Made by a program: the position numbers and the translations under genes. Source: Chitinispirillaceae bacterium (lineage in GTDB: Bacteria > Fibrobacterota > Chitinivibrionia > Chitinivibrionales > Chitinispirillaceae). Taken from it: a DNA stretch of 48,891 bases. Below the pieces are notes generated by a model. That model ran no database searches. It worked only from the letters and a program-made list of their open reading frames with translations, and was not told where the DNA came from. The stretch lies in assembly GCA_016927235.1 (NCBI GenBank), contig JAFGNB010000230.1, forward strand, positions 1 to 48,891, written 5' to 3'. Below are positions 35,649-43,601 of this stretch, piece by piece (the stretch's first letter is position 1; each line of letters starts with the position of its first letter).

Positions 35649-37229
35649 ATGGCTTCGGGTAGAAAAAGGGTTCTCTGGGCGGATGATGAAATAGAGTATC
35701 TCAGGTCGCATATAATGTTTCTTGAGACGCGCGGCTACAGCGTGGTTCCCGTTTTCTGCGGCGATGACGCCATCGCACTGGTGAGCGAAAAACCCCATTC
35801 GTTCGACATCGTTCTGCTTGACGAGCAGATGCCCGGGAAAAGCGGCCTGACGACACTCGAAATAATCAAGGAGATCAATCCCGATCTCCCGATCGTCATG
35901 GTCACTAAAAGCGAGGAAGAGCAGCTCATGGAGGATGCGCTCGGCAAAAAGATCGACGGGTACCTTACCAAGCCGGTCAACCCGAGCCAGATCCTGATGG
36001 TCTGCAAGAACCTGCTCGATTCCAAGCGGATCGTCTCCAACAGCATCGCCCAGAAATACATCAGGAACTATTCCGAAAACCGCACGCTCCTTGCCGGACA
36101 CCTCTCTTTCCAGCAGTGGATCAAGCTGTATGAGAGTATTACCGCGTGGGACCTCGATCTCGAATCGGTCGATGACGAAGGGCTCCGGCAGACCCATTCA
36201 GGCCACAAAACGGAATGCAACGCACGTTTCGCAAACTTCTATATCGAGAATTACGCCCGCTGGATCCAGGAGAGCAGCCCTGCTCCACTTCTGTCAACCA
36301 AGGTTATTGAAAAGCATCTCTGTCCGCATTTGACTGCCTGTAAACGTACCTACCTGATCGTGCTGAGCGGCATGCGGCTTGATCAATATATCGGTATCGA
36401 GGAGGCGCTTAAAAGGTTTTTCCGTATACAGCGGAGCTATTTTTTCGCCACGCTTCCGACCGACGATTCCTTCGCACGGGCGACACTTTTCAGCGGCATG
36501 GTTCCCGGAAAAATCGCGCAGAGCTACGGATCGCAATGGTCGATCGGCAGTGAGGGCGATTCATTTAAAGTTCATCTGATCGAGGAACGGCTTCTGGCGG
36601 AAAATCTTTCCCGGCTGGGATTCTCCATTCCTCACGACGAACCGTGGTTCACCCGGATCACCGACCGTCTCGAACCCGAACATCTTCAGTCGCGGATTGA
36701 ATCGTGCCGTAAAAGCCGGCTCGTCACCTTCATCGTCAATTTCTTCGACCAGGTTCAGCAGGCTCGCACCACATCGGGAATCATGCAGGAGATCACCAAC
36801 GACGAAAGCGGCATGCGCTCCCTCACCCGTTCGTGGTTCGAACGATCGGCGCTCCTCGCACTGCTGCGGGAAGTGGCAACGCAGGATTGTCGCGTCGTGG
36901 TCATGTCCGATCACGGCAGCGTTCTCTGCAGCAGGGGAACGGAGCTTTACTGCGCGAAAAAATGGGGCGACAATCTCAGGTACAAATTCGGAAGCGGCAT
37001 CTCCTCGGATGAGAGAACGGTCGTTTATCTGCCCGACCCGACCCATTTCGGCCTCCCGCACTTCGGCGATGACATCGCCTGCGTCATTGCACGGGAAAAT
37101 TATTACTTTATTCATCCCGACAAATTCGAGCACTACAACCGGCAGTACCGCAACACCTTCCAGCAGGGCGGCGTCTCCCTGGAAGAAATCATCGTTCCTG
37201 TCGGCGTCTTCACGCCGGGAATTGATTGA
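35649..37229 (+). CDS. porX: PorX-like response regulator with C-terminal PglZ (alkaline phosphatase-fold) domain
   Basis: A 526-residue protein, close to the 518 of Porphyromonas PorX. The receiver domain (1-120) has acidic residues ADDE, phospho-acceptor Asp58 in VLLDEQMPG, Thr86 and Lys108 in YLTKPVNP. A helical linker (120-225) is followed by the PglZ domain (about 230-520), with RLDQYIGIEEAL, FATLPTDDSFARATLFSG (Thr271, the usual nucleophile position), VNFFDQVQQART, SLTRSWFERSALLALL, MSDHGSVLC and RNTFQQGGVSLEE. Two positions that I expect to be metal ligands in this family are changed (see findings). GAGGAGG precedes the ATG. Downstream tsaE linkage is the same as in Bacteroidota porX loci. 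Confidence 0.88.
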   Translation: MASGRKRVLWADDEIEYLRSHIMFLETRGYSVVPVFCGDDAIALVSEKPHSFDIVLLDEQMPGKSGLTTLEIIKEINPDLPIVMVTKSEEEQLMEDALGKKIDGYLTKPVNPSQILMVCKNLLDSKRIVSNSIAQKYIRNYSENRTLLAGHLSFQQWIKLYESITAWDLDLESVDDEGLRQTHSGHKTECNARFANFYIENYARWIQESSPAPLLSTKVIEKHLCPHLTACKRTYLIVLSGMRLDQYIGIEEALKRFFRIQRSYFFATLPTDDSFARATLFSGMVPGKIAQSYGSQWSIGSEGDSFKVHLIEERLLAENLSRLGFSIPHDEPWFTRITDRLEPEHLQSRIESCRKSRLVTFIVNFFDQVQQARTTSGIMQEITNDESGMRSLTRSWFERSALLALLREVATQDCRVVVMSDHGSVLCSRGTELYCAKKWGDNLRYKFGSGISSDERTVVYLPDPTHFGLPHFGDDIACVIARENYYFIHPDKFEHYNRQYRNTFQQGGVSLEEIIVPVGVFTPGID

Positions 37230-37232
37230 CCA

Positions 37233-37667
37233 ATGCTTCTTACCACCACGTCGGTGGAGGCCACACGCGCCTTTGGCGCGAAAGTCGCCTCGAGCGCCCG
37301 GCCGGGAGAGCTTTACGCCCTGGAAGGCGAGCTCGGCACCGGCAAAACCGAGTTCGTCCGCGGTTTCGTTAATGAAATCGATGCGGGCATCGTCGTTCGC
37401 TCGCCGAGTTTTACTATTGTCAATACCTACGACACCGTCCGCTTTCCGGTGTACCACTTCGACTTCTACCGATTGCACGATGCCTCGGAACTCGACGAAA
37501 TCGGATTCGATGAGTACCTCACCGGCGAGGGCGTCTGTCTGATCGAATGGGGGACGCTGTTCCCGTCGGTCCTCCCGCCGCACGCCCGTCTGATCATTTT
37601 CCGCGATACGGGACCCCATGAACGGGAAATCCGGTGCAACTTCGATCTCGCGGGAACAGGCATCTGA
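37233..37667 (+). CDS. tsaE: tRNA threonylcarbamoyladenosine biosynthesis ATPase TsaE
   Basis: ATPase of the t6A37 tRNA modification complex. Walker A is GELGTGKTEF (Lys38, Thr39). The switch segment SPSFTIVNTYD, the HFDFYRL motif and CLIEWGTLFP (Walker-B-like, essential Glu105-Trp106) are all present. Length 144 is typical. It begins 3 bases after the PorX-like stop and converges on the leftward gene at 37702 with 34 bases between, in which I see no clear terminator. Confidence 0.95.
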   Translation: MLLTTTSVEATRAFGAKVASSARPGELYALEGELGTGKTEFVRGFVNEIDAGIVVRSPSFTIVNTYDTVRFPVYHFDFYRLHDASELDEIGFDEYLTGEGVCLIEWGTLFPSVLPPHARLIIFRDTGPHEREIRCNFDLAGTGI

Positions 37668-37701
37668 AAAGCTGGCGGGTTACCGCACGAATCATGACGG
37701 A

Positions 37702-39426
37702 TCACCGGCCGGTCAGTGCGATACGGCGGTTTTCCAGACGGCCGTCCGTATAAGCGATGACGAGGAAGTGAATTCCGGAAGAGAGCTCGGGTGACGCAAG
37801 GGCGTTTCTTATCGACGGCACAACGGCGCACTCCCACACACAGCGCCCCGCAGCATCGACAAGCATTATACGACGCACCCCGGATGATGAACCGGTCCGC
37901 ACACGGATTCTACGGTTCTCGCACTGTATGACCGGTTCGTTGGCTGCAGCTCGATGGCCGTGTACTGGAGCGTTTACGGTAACGGTGGATTGTGAGGAAT
38001 TAATCATTTTTAGCGTATCCCCGTTAACAGCCACCACAAGCGTATCGGTTGAATTCCACGCCCCGCCTGCTGTGAATAAAAACGGCTGCCATCTCCAGAA
38101 TTTGCAGGAGACATCGTACACTCCGCGTTGCGCGTTTGCTTCGAGCGTCACCTCAACGGGAGAAATGACCAGATGTACCAGCGTATCGTTGAAAAACGCT
38201 TTCGTGGTCGAACAAACCGCCGCAGGATCGTGGCGCAGGAGCTTCGAACCGTCGCCGGCTTTATTCAGTGCCGTGGCGACGCTTCCGCTTATCAGGGTTA
38301 CCGACGGAATCTCCCTGTTGTCATCACTATCCATCAGACCGATGGCGACCCTCAGATCACGGTTATAAGTGAATTGATAGGGATCGTCGTTGAGGCATTC
38401 GGCGACCTCCGACGGCGTTATACTGGAAATGGTGGTAACCGAATCGAACAACGTCCTTGCGGAGTAATTCCATGCCTCATCGAGCAGTTCGACCGCCGTG
38501 CCGCCCGCGTTCGCCGTCAGGTTACCGAACCGGTAATCGGTGTTCCCCGACGCGTACGATCTCCATGTACCGCCGCGGTTGATCAGCACCGTTCCGTCAT
38601 CCCCCACGGCGATCCGCCGGTTGATGGATCGCAGCGGCGACGATGCGGAGCTGTTGTCAAGTGTAAACGAGGCTCCCGATCGACGGTAGATCCTGCCTGA
38701 AGCGGTACCGGCGTATCCGCCTCCGACGGCCGACACCGTCTCCGAATCGTCAATAATCATTTCACGTTCGGATTCCCATTGACCGTTATTAACGGGAATC
38801 AGTCGCAGCAGGCCGCCGCTGCCGCCGATCCAGAGTGCGGTATCACGACCTGCTCCGTCGGGTTCGCCCCAGACGCCGCCTATCACCTGCTGTTCCGCAA
38901 GATCGACCGGCAGTGTATCGATCCCCCCGATTGCCCCGGAAGTAGTATGGATATGGAGGCAGTACACCCTGTCACCAGAAGATGCGGCAACCAGATACGC
39001 CGAGTCGCCGTTGGATTCCACGGTAAGCAGATGAAACGGAAGCGACGCCTGCAGGTCAAGCGCCGCAAGAACGGCGATTTCGACCGGGTCCCCGAATTCG
39101 ATCGTCGGTCTGCAGCAGACGCAGTTGTTATCGACTAAAGGGCCCTCCGTCAGCATCAACTTGCCCGCCGCCGTCGCATACACGGCGGTTCCCGGTATTG
39201 CCGCGCGGCTCATCGTGATGCCTGCGGGTTTTTCGGCGCACATAGTCTCGGCCGGGAAAAGGACCGACTGATAGATGGTTGCCAGCCAATTTACATTATT
39301 AAAATACGGATGAAGAAAAACATACCCGTTTTCCTCGAAACCGCACTGCGCATACAGTCCATTAAACCCGCACGCCACAAGGATGAAGCACGCGGTAACC
39401 ACCCGACGCATCATCGGCAACCCCAT
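37702..39426 (-). CDS. Exported protein with type IX-like C-terminal sorting domain, function unknown
   Basis: Start placed at ATG 39426 (574 residues) because it opens a signal peptide (MMRRVVTACFILVACGFNGLYAQ) and leaves 31 bases after the kelch gene; GGAAG precedes it. The mature protein is rich in beta strands, with repeated short motifs such as LWIGGSGGLLRLIPV, VSAVGGGYAGTASGRIYRR and IAVGDDGTVLINRGGTW, which suggest a beta-propeller. Five Cys cluster near residues 95-130 (NNCVCC). The last 75 residues, IRVRTGSSSGVRRIMLVDAAGR to FLVIAYTDGRLENRRIAL, match the layout of a type A sorting domain. Third gene of the TIGR02147-kelch operon. Role unknown. Confidence 0.7.
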   Translation of the reverse strand: MGLPMMRRVVTACFILVACGFNGLYAQCGFEENGYVFLHPYFNNVNWLATIYQSVLFPAETMCAEKPAGITMSRAAIPGTAVYATAAGKLMLTEGPLVDNNCVCCRPTIEFGDPVEIAVLAALDLQASLPFHLLTVESNGDSAYLVAASSGDRVYCLHIHTTSGAIGGIDTLPVDLAEQQVIGGVWGEPDGAGRDTALWIGGSGGLLRLIPVNNGQWESEREMIIDDSETVSAVGGGYAGTASGRIYRRSGASFTLDNSSASSPLRSINRRIAVGDDGTVLINRGGTWRSYASGNTDYRFGNLTANAGGTAVELLDEAWNYSARTLFDSVTTISSITPSEVAECLNDDPYQFTYNRDLRVAIGLMDSDDNREIPSVTLISGSVATALNKAGDGSKLLRHDPAAVCSTTKAFFNDTLVHLVISPVEVTLEANAQRGVYDVSCKFWRWQPFLFTAGGAWNSTDTLVVAVNGDTLKMINSSQSTVTVNAPVHGHRAAANEPVIQCENRRIRVRTGSSSGVRRIMLVDAAGRCVWECAVVPSIRNALASPELSSGIHFLVIAYTDGRLENRRIALTGR

Positions 39427-39457
39427 GACGCTTCCGCCACCGCAATTCACAGGGTTG

Positions 39458-41635
39458 TCACGGGAAATAAACATACACCGCCCTGGTTGATTTTTGCGTC
39501 CCGGCTCCACTTTCACTACCGCCGATAACATATATCCTTCCGTCCAACGTAACCGCCACGCTCCCTTCGCGCGCCGCCGGCATCGGCGTGCCGCTCGAAG
39601 ATGAATCTCCTCCGAGGCAGGAAACCTCTACCGTCGTAACCGGCGCCTCATCAACGGTCGCATTGGTAAGTCCGCCGATAAGGACGAGTTTTTCCCCGGC
39701 AACCGCAGCGCAGAAACCGAACCGTGCGGTCCGGAGATTACGGTCTATCGGCGGGCATGACGATCCGCTCGATACCGGGATACACTCGATGGTGTTGAGA
39801 GGCATCATTTCATCGTCACGCTCATCATAGGTCAGGCCGCCGATGACGAGGATAGTCTGTTCGAATGCAACCGCCTGATGCATCTGGCGCGCAATCCCCA
39901 GATCATCCGACGTCCCCCACTCCTTCCTGCCCGGATCATAGGTGAGAATCGTCTTCACCAACTTCGGATTTCCGCCGGTTCCGGTTACCCCTCCGGTAAT
40001 GTATATAATTCCTTCAGCCGCACATGCCGCCGCACCGACGAGCGGTTGCCGCATCGAATCGACGATTTCCCATTTGTCCGACAAAGGATCATACCGTTCG
40101 ACCGTGGTGTGGTCGATTGTTCCGCTGGTTCCGCCGAACACGTAAATCATACCGTCCACAACCGCATAGGCGGCCTTCAGCCGCGCAACGTTCATCGGAG
40201 CGATTCTGCTCCACGTATGCGATGCCGGATCGTACATTTCGGCGGTTTTGATCCCGGCGAGCGACGCGGTTCCGGTCATGGTCAGTTTTTCCCTGCACCC
40301 GCCGAAAACATACATCTTCCCGCCGACGGCACAGGCGCCCGCATACCGCCGCTCCTCCAGAAGACTGTCGGAGTGCTGCCATGTATCAATCGGCAGAAGC
40401 GACGCCGCATCGATGCTGTCGGTCCACGCCGAATCGGCGTTGTCGATAACCGTCACATAGAGCCGTTTTACCGCAGGCGATATGATCCAGAGAAGCGTAT
40501 CGCTCCCGCACGTATCATTGTCAACCTCTGCAACTTTAACAACCGAATCGGGGTTGTCGGCCCACCAGGTAATTTTATTGACTGAACGTATCCTGCTCGC
40601 AAAACTCATCGCGACATATACCGAGTCGATCGTACCGCCTCCGTCGACCTTTTCCAGCATAATATCCACACGGAGCCATGAGGGGGGAACGGCCAGAAGG
40701 ATATCGATTTCACCGCGAGGGCCCTCGTTGTTGTCGTTATCAAACGCAGCGATCTGGAAGGTAACCGACGCCGCCGAATCATCGTCTATGGAAGAAAAAA
40801 TCCGGATCGTATCGGTCGTATCGGCTACCGTATCAACGGTGTGAACATCACCCACGATGCTGAAAACGAGATACCGCTTTACATCTTCGAGGGGGACGCG
40901 ATTCCAGGCGAGACGCGCACTGCCGGTGAGCGTGTCGTAGACGACCGTCAAACCCGTCGGCGCGATTTCCGGCTTGCCGGCGGGATCGAGCACCAGAAGG
41001 ATGGTGTCGTCAAGAACGGTAATTTCGCCCGGCCTGACCGGGATCTGAGAAATCGACACCGATCGGTAACCGTCGCTGGATATTGTCACCTCGTAGAATG
41101 TATCGGGCGGAATGCGGCTTATGATGAAATCGCCCGTTTCACGATTGACTGTTGCAATAAACGAAGTTCCGTCGACAGAGCAAAAAATGCCCTGCTCCGG
41201 AAAACCGGCCGTCGTGACTACCGTCCCCCGAATCACTCCCAGTTTCTTCATGACCAATATTCCCAGATCGATCCGCCGGGTTGAATCGGGTTGAAACGCC
41301 GTAAGCGGCAGAACGAGCGAATCCGACTCTTGACTTGCGAAAAGAAAATACTCCCCCTCATCAAGCTTTTCAAACTTGAACATGCCGGCATCGTCGGATA
41401 CGACAGCCGCCGCCGTATCGAACCGGGGATTTCCGGCGGAGTCGATGGACGTCACGGCAAGCGCCGCCACCCTCGCTCCCGCCACCGGGAGAGAGTCTTC
41501 CGTCACCAGTTTTCCGACAACTTCGGATCCGCCCAGCGATCCGATCACCTCGGACCCTCCGCATCCCCACATCAACCAGGCCCCGAGCAGTAACGGAGCA
41601 ATCGCTGCAGCACGCAAAGAAGTGGTCGGCGTCAT
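39458..41635 (-). CDS. Kelch-repeat lipoprotein with carboxypeptidase-regulatory-like domains
   Basis: A 725-residue lipoprotein: signal with lipobox MWGC (Cys 25). Two carboxypeptidase-regulatory-like beta domains follow (about 38-125 and 130-215: GKLVTEDSLPVAGARVAAL, then GVIRGTVVTTAGFPEQGIF), then a fibronectin-III-like domain (about 225-320) and, after a linker, six kelch repeats from about 430 to the end, each with the GG pair and IYV/MYV strand (MYVFGGC, IYVFGGTSG, IYITGGVTG, LVIGGLT, LVLIGGL, IYVIGGS). Six blades close a propeller. Its ATG overlaps the stop of the TIGR02147 regulator (ATGA). Ligand unknown; surface display and binding are inferred. Confidence 0.85.
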   Translation of the reverse strand: MTPTTSLRAAAIAPLLLGAWLMWGCGGSEVIGSLGGSEVVGKLVTEDSLPVAGARVAALAVTSIDSAGNPRFDTAAAVVSDDAGMFKFEKLDEGEYFLFASQESDSLVLPLTAFQPDSTRRIDLGILVMKKLGVIRGTVVTTAGFPEQGIFCSVDGTSFIATVNRETGDFIISRIPPDTFYEVTISSDGYRSVSISQIPVRPGEITVLDDTILLVLDPAGKPEIAPTGLTVVYDTLTGSARLAWNRVPLEDVKRYLVFSIVGDVHTVDTVADTTDTIRIFSSIDDDSAASVTFQIAAFDNDNNEGPRGEIDILLAVPPSWLRVDIMLEKVDGGGTIDSVYVAMSFASRIRSVNKITWWADNPDSVVKVAEVDNDTCGSDTLLWIISPAVKRLYVTVIDNADSAWTDSIDAASLLPIDTWQHSDSLLEERRYAGACAVGGKMYVFGGCREKLTMTGTASLAGIKTAEMYDPASHTWSRIAPMNVARLKAAYAVVDGMIYVFGGTSGTIDHTTVERYDPLSDKWEIVDSMRQPLVGAAACAAEGIIYITGGVTGTGGNPKLVKTILTYDPGRKEWGTSDDLGIARQMHQAVAFEQTILVIGGLTYDERDDEMMPLNTIECIPVSSGSSCPPIDRNLRTARFGFCAAVAGEKLVLIGGLTNATVDEAPVTTVEVSCLGGDSSSSGTPMPAAREGSVAVTLDGRIYVIGGSESGAGTQKSTRAVYVYFP

Positions 41636-42456
41636 ACTTTCGTCAGGGGAAACACATGAAAATTGATATGGTAAACCCGGTCCTGTCGTTTCTGGTTTTT
41701 GTCTTCGCGTACGATCTCCAGCAGCTCTCGCCTGAAACTTTTCAGACGCTCCTGTATGGTGGAAAAACCCTCTTCCGACAAGGTAAAAGTGAGCGACGAT
41801 ATGTCCCGTTTTTCACGGGAATAACGGTCGATCGCCTCTTTTGCCAGATCGGCCATTTCAATGAGAAAATTGGTAATCGCCACTGATCTGGCCTCATAGC
41901 CTGTGGTGATGAACGTATCGGTCTGTTCATAAACGCCGTCGACATTTTTCCGGATGAAACCGATTTTTTCAAGCAGCTCCACCGCTTTTTTCGCCTCCGA
42001 CGCCTTAATCGGCGGGGAAACCCGTTTCGCCAGTTCTTCAAAATCCCCCTTAAACGGAGAAATATCGATCAGCTCACGAATCGCCGTATAGTACCACGAG
42101 CTGTAAAATTCATACTGCTGCGCATCGGTTATTTTAATCTTCGATTTTTTATGACGTAAAATCTTCTCGAAATAGAACCGTTTCCGTGAGTGATCCTTTG
42201 CCTGGTCGAAATTTACCAGAAGTTCGAAATACTCGGTTTCGCTCTTTTTAAGTTTAAAAACCTCGGCGAATTTGAAAATATATTCCGGAGAGATATTGCG
42301 CTTGCCGGAAAGAATATTGGTAAAAAATCCGGCCGAACTGAACCCGACCTTCTGGGCGATATAGCGATACGAAAAGAAGGGCTGCTCCGCTTTTCGATCT
42401 TCATAGAGATCCTTAAGGAGTTTGCGGTAATTGAGATACTCAAACGGCTCTATCAT
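41632..42456 (-). CDS. TIGR02147 family protein (DUF4423), HTH regulator-like
   Basis: A 274-residue protein of the TIGR02147 family, best known as a large paralogous family in Fibrobacter succinogenes. The N-terminus FEYLNYRKLLKDLYEDRK is the family opening; an HTH is likely at about 28-65 (YRYIAQKVGFSSAGFFTNIL, then NISPEYIFKFAEVFKL). The C-terminal DUF4423 part has YEFYSSWYYTAIREL, then a winged-helix-like segment at about 145-185 (RVSPPIKASEAKKAVELLEKIGF) and LTFTLSEEGFSTIQERLKSFRREL. Members are presumed transcription regulators, often beside cell-surface genes. Here it is translationally coupled to the kelch lipoprotein, suggesting it controls that operon. Confidence 0.88.
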   Translation of the reverse strand: MIEPFEYLNYRKLLKDLYEDRKAEQPFFSYRYIAQKVGFSSAGFFTNILSGKRNISPEYIFKFAEVFKLKKSETEYFELLVNFDQAKDHSRKRFYFEKILRHKKSKIKITDAQQYEFYSSWYYTAIRELIDISPFKGDFEELAKRVSPPIKASEAKKAVELLEKIGFIRKNVDGVYEQTDTFITTGYEARSVAITNFLIEMADLAKEAIDRYSREKRDISSLTFTLSEEGFSTIQERLKSFRRELLEIVREDKNQKRQDRVYHINFHVFPLTKV

Positions 42457-42544
42457 GACAAAACGCCCCTCTGCTGTTTTCAGGTTTTCGGCATAGTATC
42501 CCTTCTGATTTTAATATACGAAAAAAAGGCCGGGTACAAAAGGG

Positions 42545-42574
42545 ATTATAAGCGAAAAACGTTTTCTGGTGGAA
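42545..42574 (-). promoter_or_regulatory. Promoter of the TIGR02147-kelch operon
   Basis: On the minus strand TTCCAC (42574-42569) and a perfect TATAAT (42550-42545) are 18 bases apart, about 90 bases upstream of the TIGR02147 start. The -35 lies inside one of two palindromes described separately. Confidence 0.5.
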
Positions 42575-42590
42575 AACAAGTGTTTTCACC
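42554..42590. promoter_or_regulatory. Two tandem palindromes, candidate operator
   Basis: GAAAACA (42572-42578) and TGTTTTC (42581-42587) are perfect inverted arms around AG, extended outward by GGT and ACC with one bulged G. Twenty bases to the left, GAAAAACGTTTTC at 42554-42566 is a second, nearly perfect copy of the same GAAAA/TTTTC theme. Centres are about two helical turns apart and they cover the spacer and -35 of the predicted promoter. Confidence 0.5.
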
Positions 42591-42634
42591 TAAAGTGAGC
42601 GGTTTTCATTTCTTCGGATAGTTACGAACGGCGG

Positions 42635-42892
42635 TCAGTAGGTGTAATCAAACCGGTCGATATTCGCAAGCCCTCCCGATGTGGTCGCGGTGAGACGTAT
42701 ATTGCCTTTTTTGCCGACCCCGTATGGCGAAACACCTTGCGATATTTCTCCATCATTGCGGATCGTACCGTATCGAACACCAGGCACATTGTACCAGCAT
42801 CGCACGCATCGCTCCGCGGCGCTGTCCCTCATGGACTCGACGGTGAGGTCGAAGGGGGAGGAGAAGTGACGAATACCATTTCGTGTTCTTAC
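42635..42892 (-). pseudogene. Possible remnant of a carbohydrate-binding module
   Basis: An open stretch on the minus strand, stop at 42635, upstream stop just beyond 42892, with no good start or ribosome site for the full frame (an internal ATG at 42832 is possible). The last 25 residues, GNIRLTATTSGGLANIDRFD, look like the C-terminal strand of CBM6/CBM35-type modules, which end in the same NxIRL...GGxNIDxxxY pattern. The rest of the module and any enzyme are missing, so I read it as a decayed 3' end. It could alternatively be chance. Confidence 0.35.
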
Positions 42893-42980
42893 CTAAAAAT
42901 TATATCCCTCTTGATCCTGGTATCTTTACAGAATTAAATCTGTCCGATTCCTTTTTACCCCAAATGAATCGCTGCTCCAA
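42893..42980. other. Gap between CBM remnant and the diaphorase operon terminator
   Basis: AT-richer sequence with no recognisable gene. It contains only a short ACAGA/TCTGT inverted repeat at about 42928-42943, which is too weak to call a terminator. Confidence 0.3.
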
Positions 42981-43008
42981 CAAAATCCTGAAATCGCTTC
43001 AGGATATA
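42981..43008 (-). terminator. Rho-independent terminator of the diaphorase operon
   Basis: A perfect 8-base stem, ATCCTGAA (42985-42992) with TTCAGGAT (42998-43005), 5-base loop. Read on the minus strand it lies 12 bases after the stop of the HoxU-like gene and is followed by TTTTGTTGG. It marks the end of the operon, so no hydrogenase subunit follows. Confidence 0.65.
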
Positions 43009-43016
43009 CAAACGAC

Positions 43017-43568
43017 TTATGCCCAGGGCATGCCGGCCTGCTTCAGGATCAAGCCACCGTTGCACTCTTTAAAGCACTCCTGGCAATAAACGCACTCGGA
43101 AACCAGTTCCGGTACTGCTGCGATTTCGCGTTCAATGCCTCTTCCTTTGAAGTAAAGCACTTCTTTCTTCTTGATCTCTGAACAATAACGGACGCATTTT
43201 CCGCACATACTGCAATCGGTATGGTCGTTCGAAAACCGTGACGCGGTAATACCGTACTTTTCAGCCAGTTCGGGCGCCAGCGGCCAGAGCAGTTCCACAA
43301 GCAGTTTCCTGACCTTCCGCAACGCTTCGCTGTCGGTCTTCACCTCGAGCCCCTCTTTGACCGGGTAGGCGCATGACGCAACCATACGCGTACGTTTGTT
43401 CGCCGTAACTTCAACCATACACAAACGGCAGGCACCGTAAGGTTCGAGTTGTTCCAAGTAACACATATGTGGAATATCGATTCCCGCGGCAAGCGCAGCC
43501 TGCAGTATGGTTTTACCTTCATCCGCCGTGACGTTCTTCCCGTCGATTTTCATTGCAACGGTTCCCAT
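43017..43568 (-). CDS. HoxU/HydA-N-type iron-sulfur protein of an NADH diaphorase
   Basis: A 183-residue electron-transfer subunit. A plant-type [2Fe-2S] domain has Cys36, 47, 50 and 66 (MCYLEQLEPYGACRLC). After a helical spacer come two [4Fe-4S] motifs: Cys119, 122, 125, 129 (CSMCGKCVRYC) and Cys159, 162, 165, 169 (CVYCQECFKEC). This is the N-terminal module of NuoG, HoxU and the [FeFe]-hydrogenase subunit HndD, but it ends before any H-cluster domain; L1-L3 cysteine motifs are absent. AAAGGAG precedes the ATG. Third gene of the operon, 33 bases after the HydB-like gene. Its electron partner beyond the flavoprotein is unknown. Confidence 0.88.
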   Translation of the reverse strand: MGTVAMKIDGKNVTADEGKTILQAALAAGIDIPHMCYLEQLEPYGACRLCMVEVTANKRTRMVASCAYPVKEGLEVKTDSEALRKVRKLLVELLWPLAPELAEKYGITASRFSNDHTDCSMCGKCVRYCSEIKKKEVLYFKGRGIEREIAAVPELVSECVYCQECFKECNGGLILKQAGMPWA

Positions 43569-43601
43569 GTATTCGCTCCTTTGAACGTTGAGTCTTTCGT
43601 T

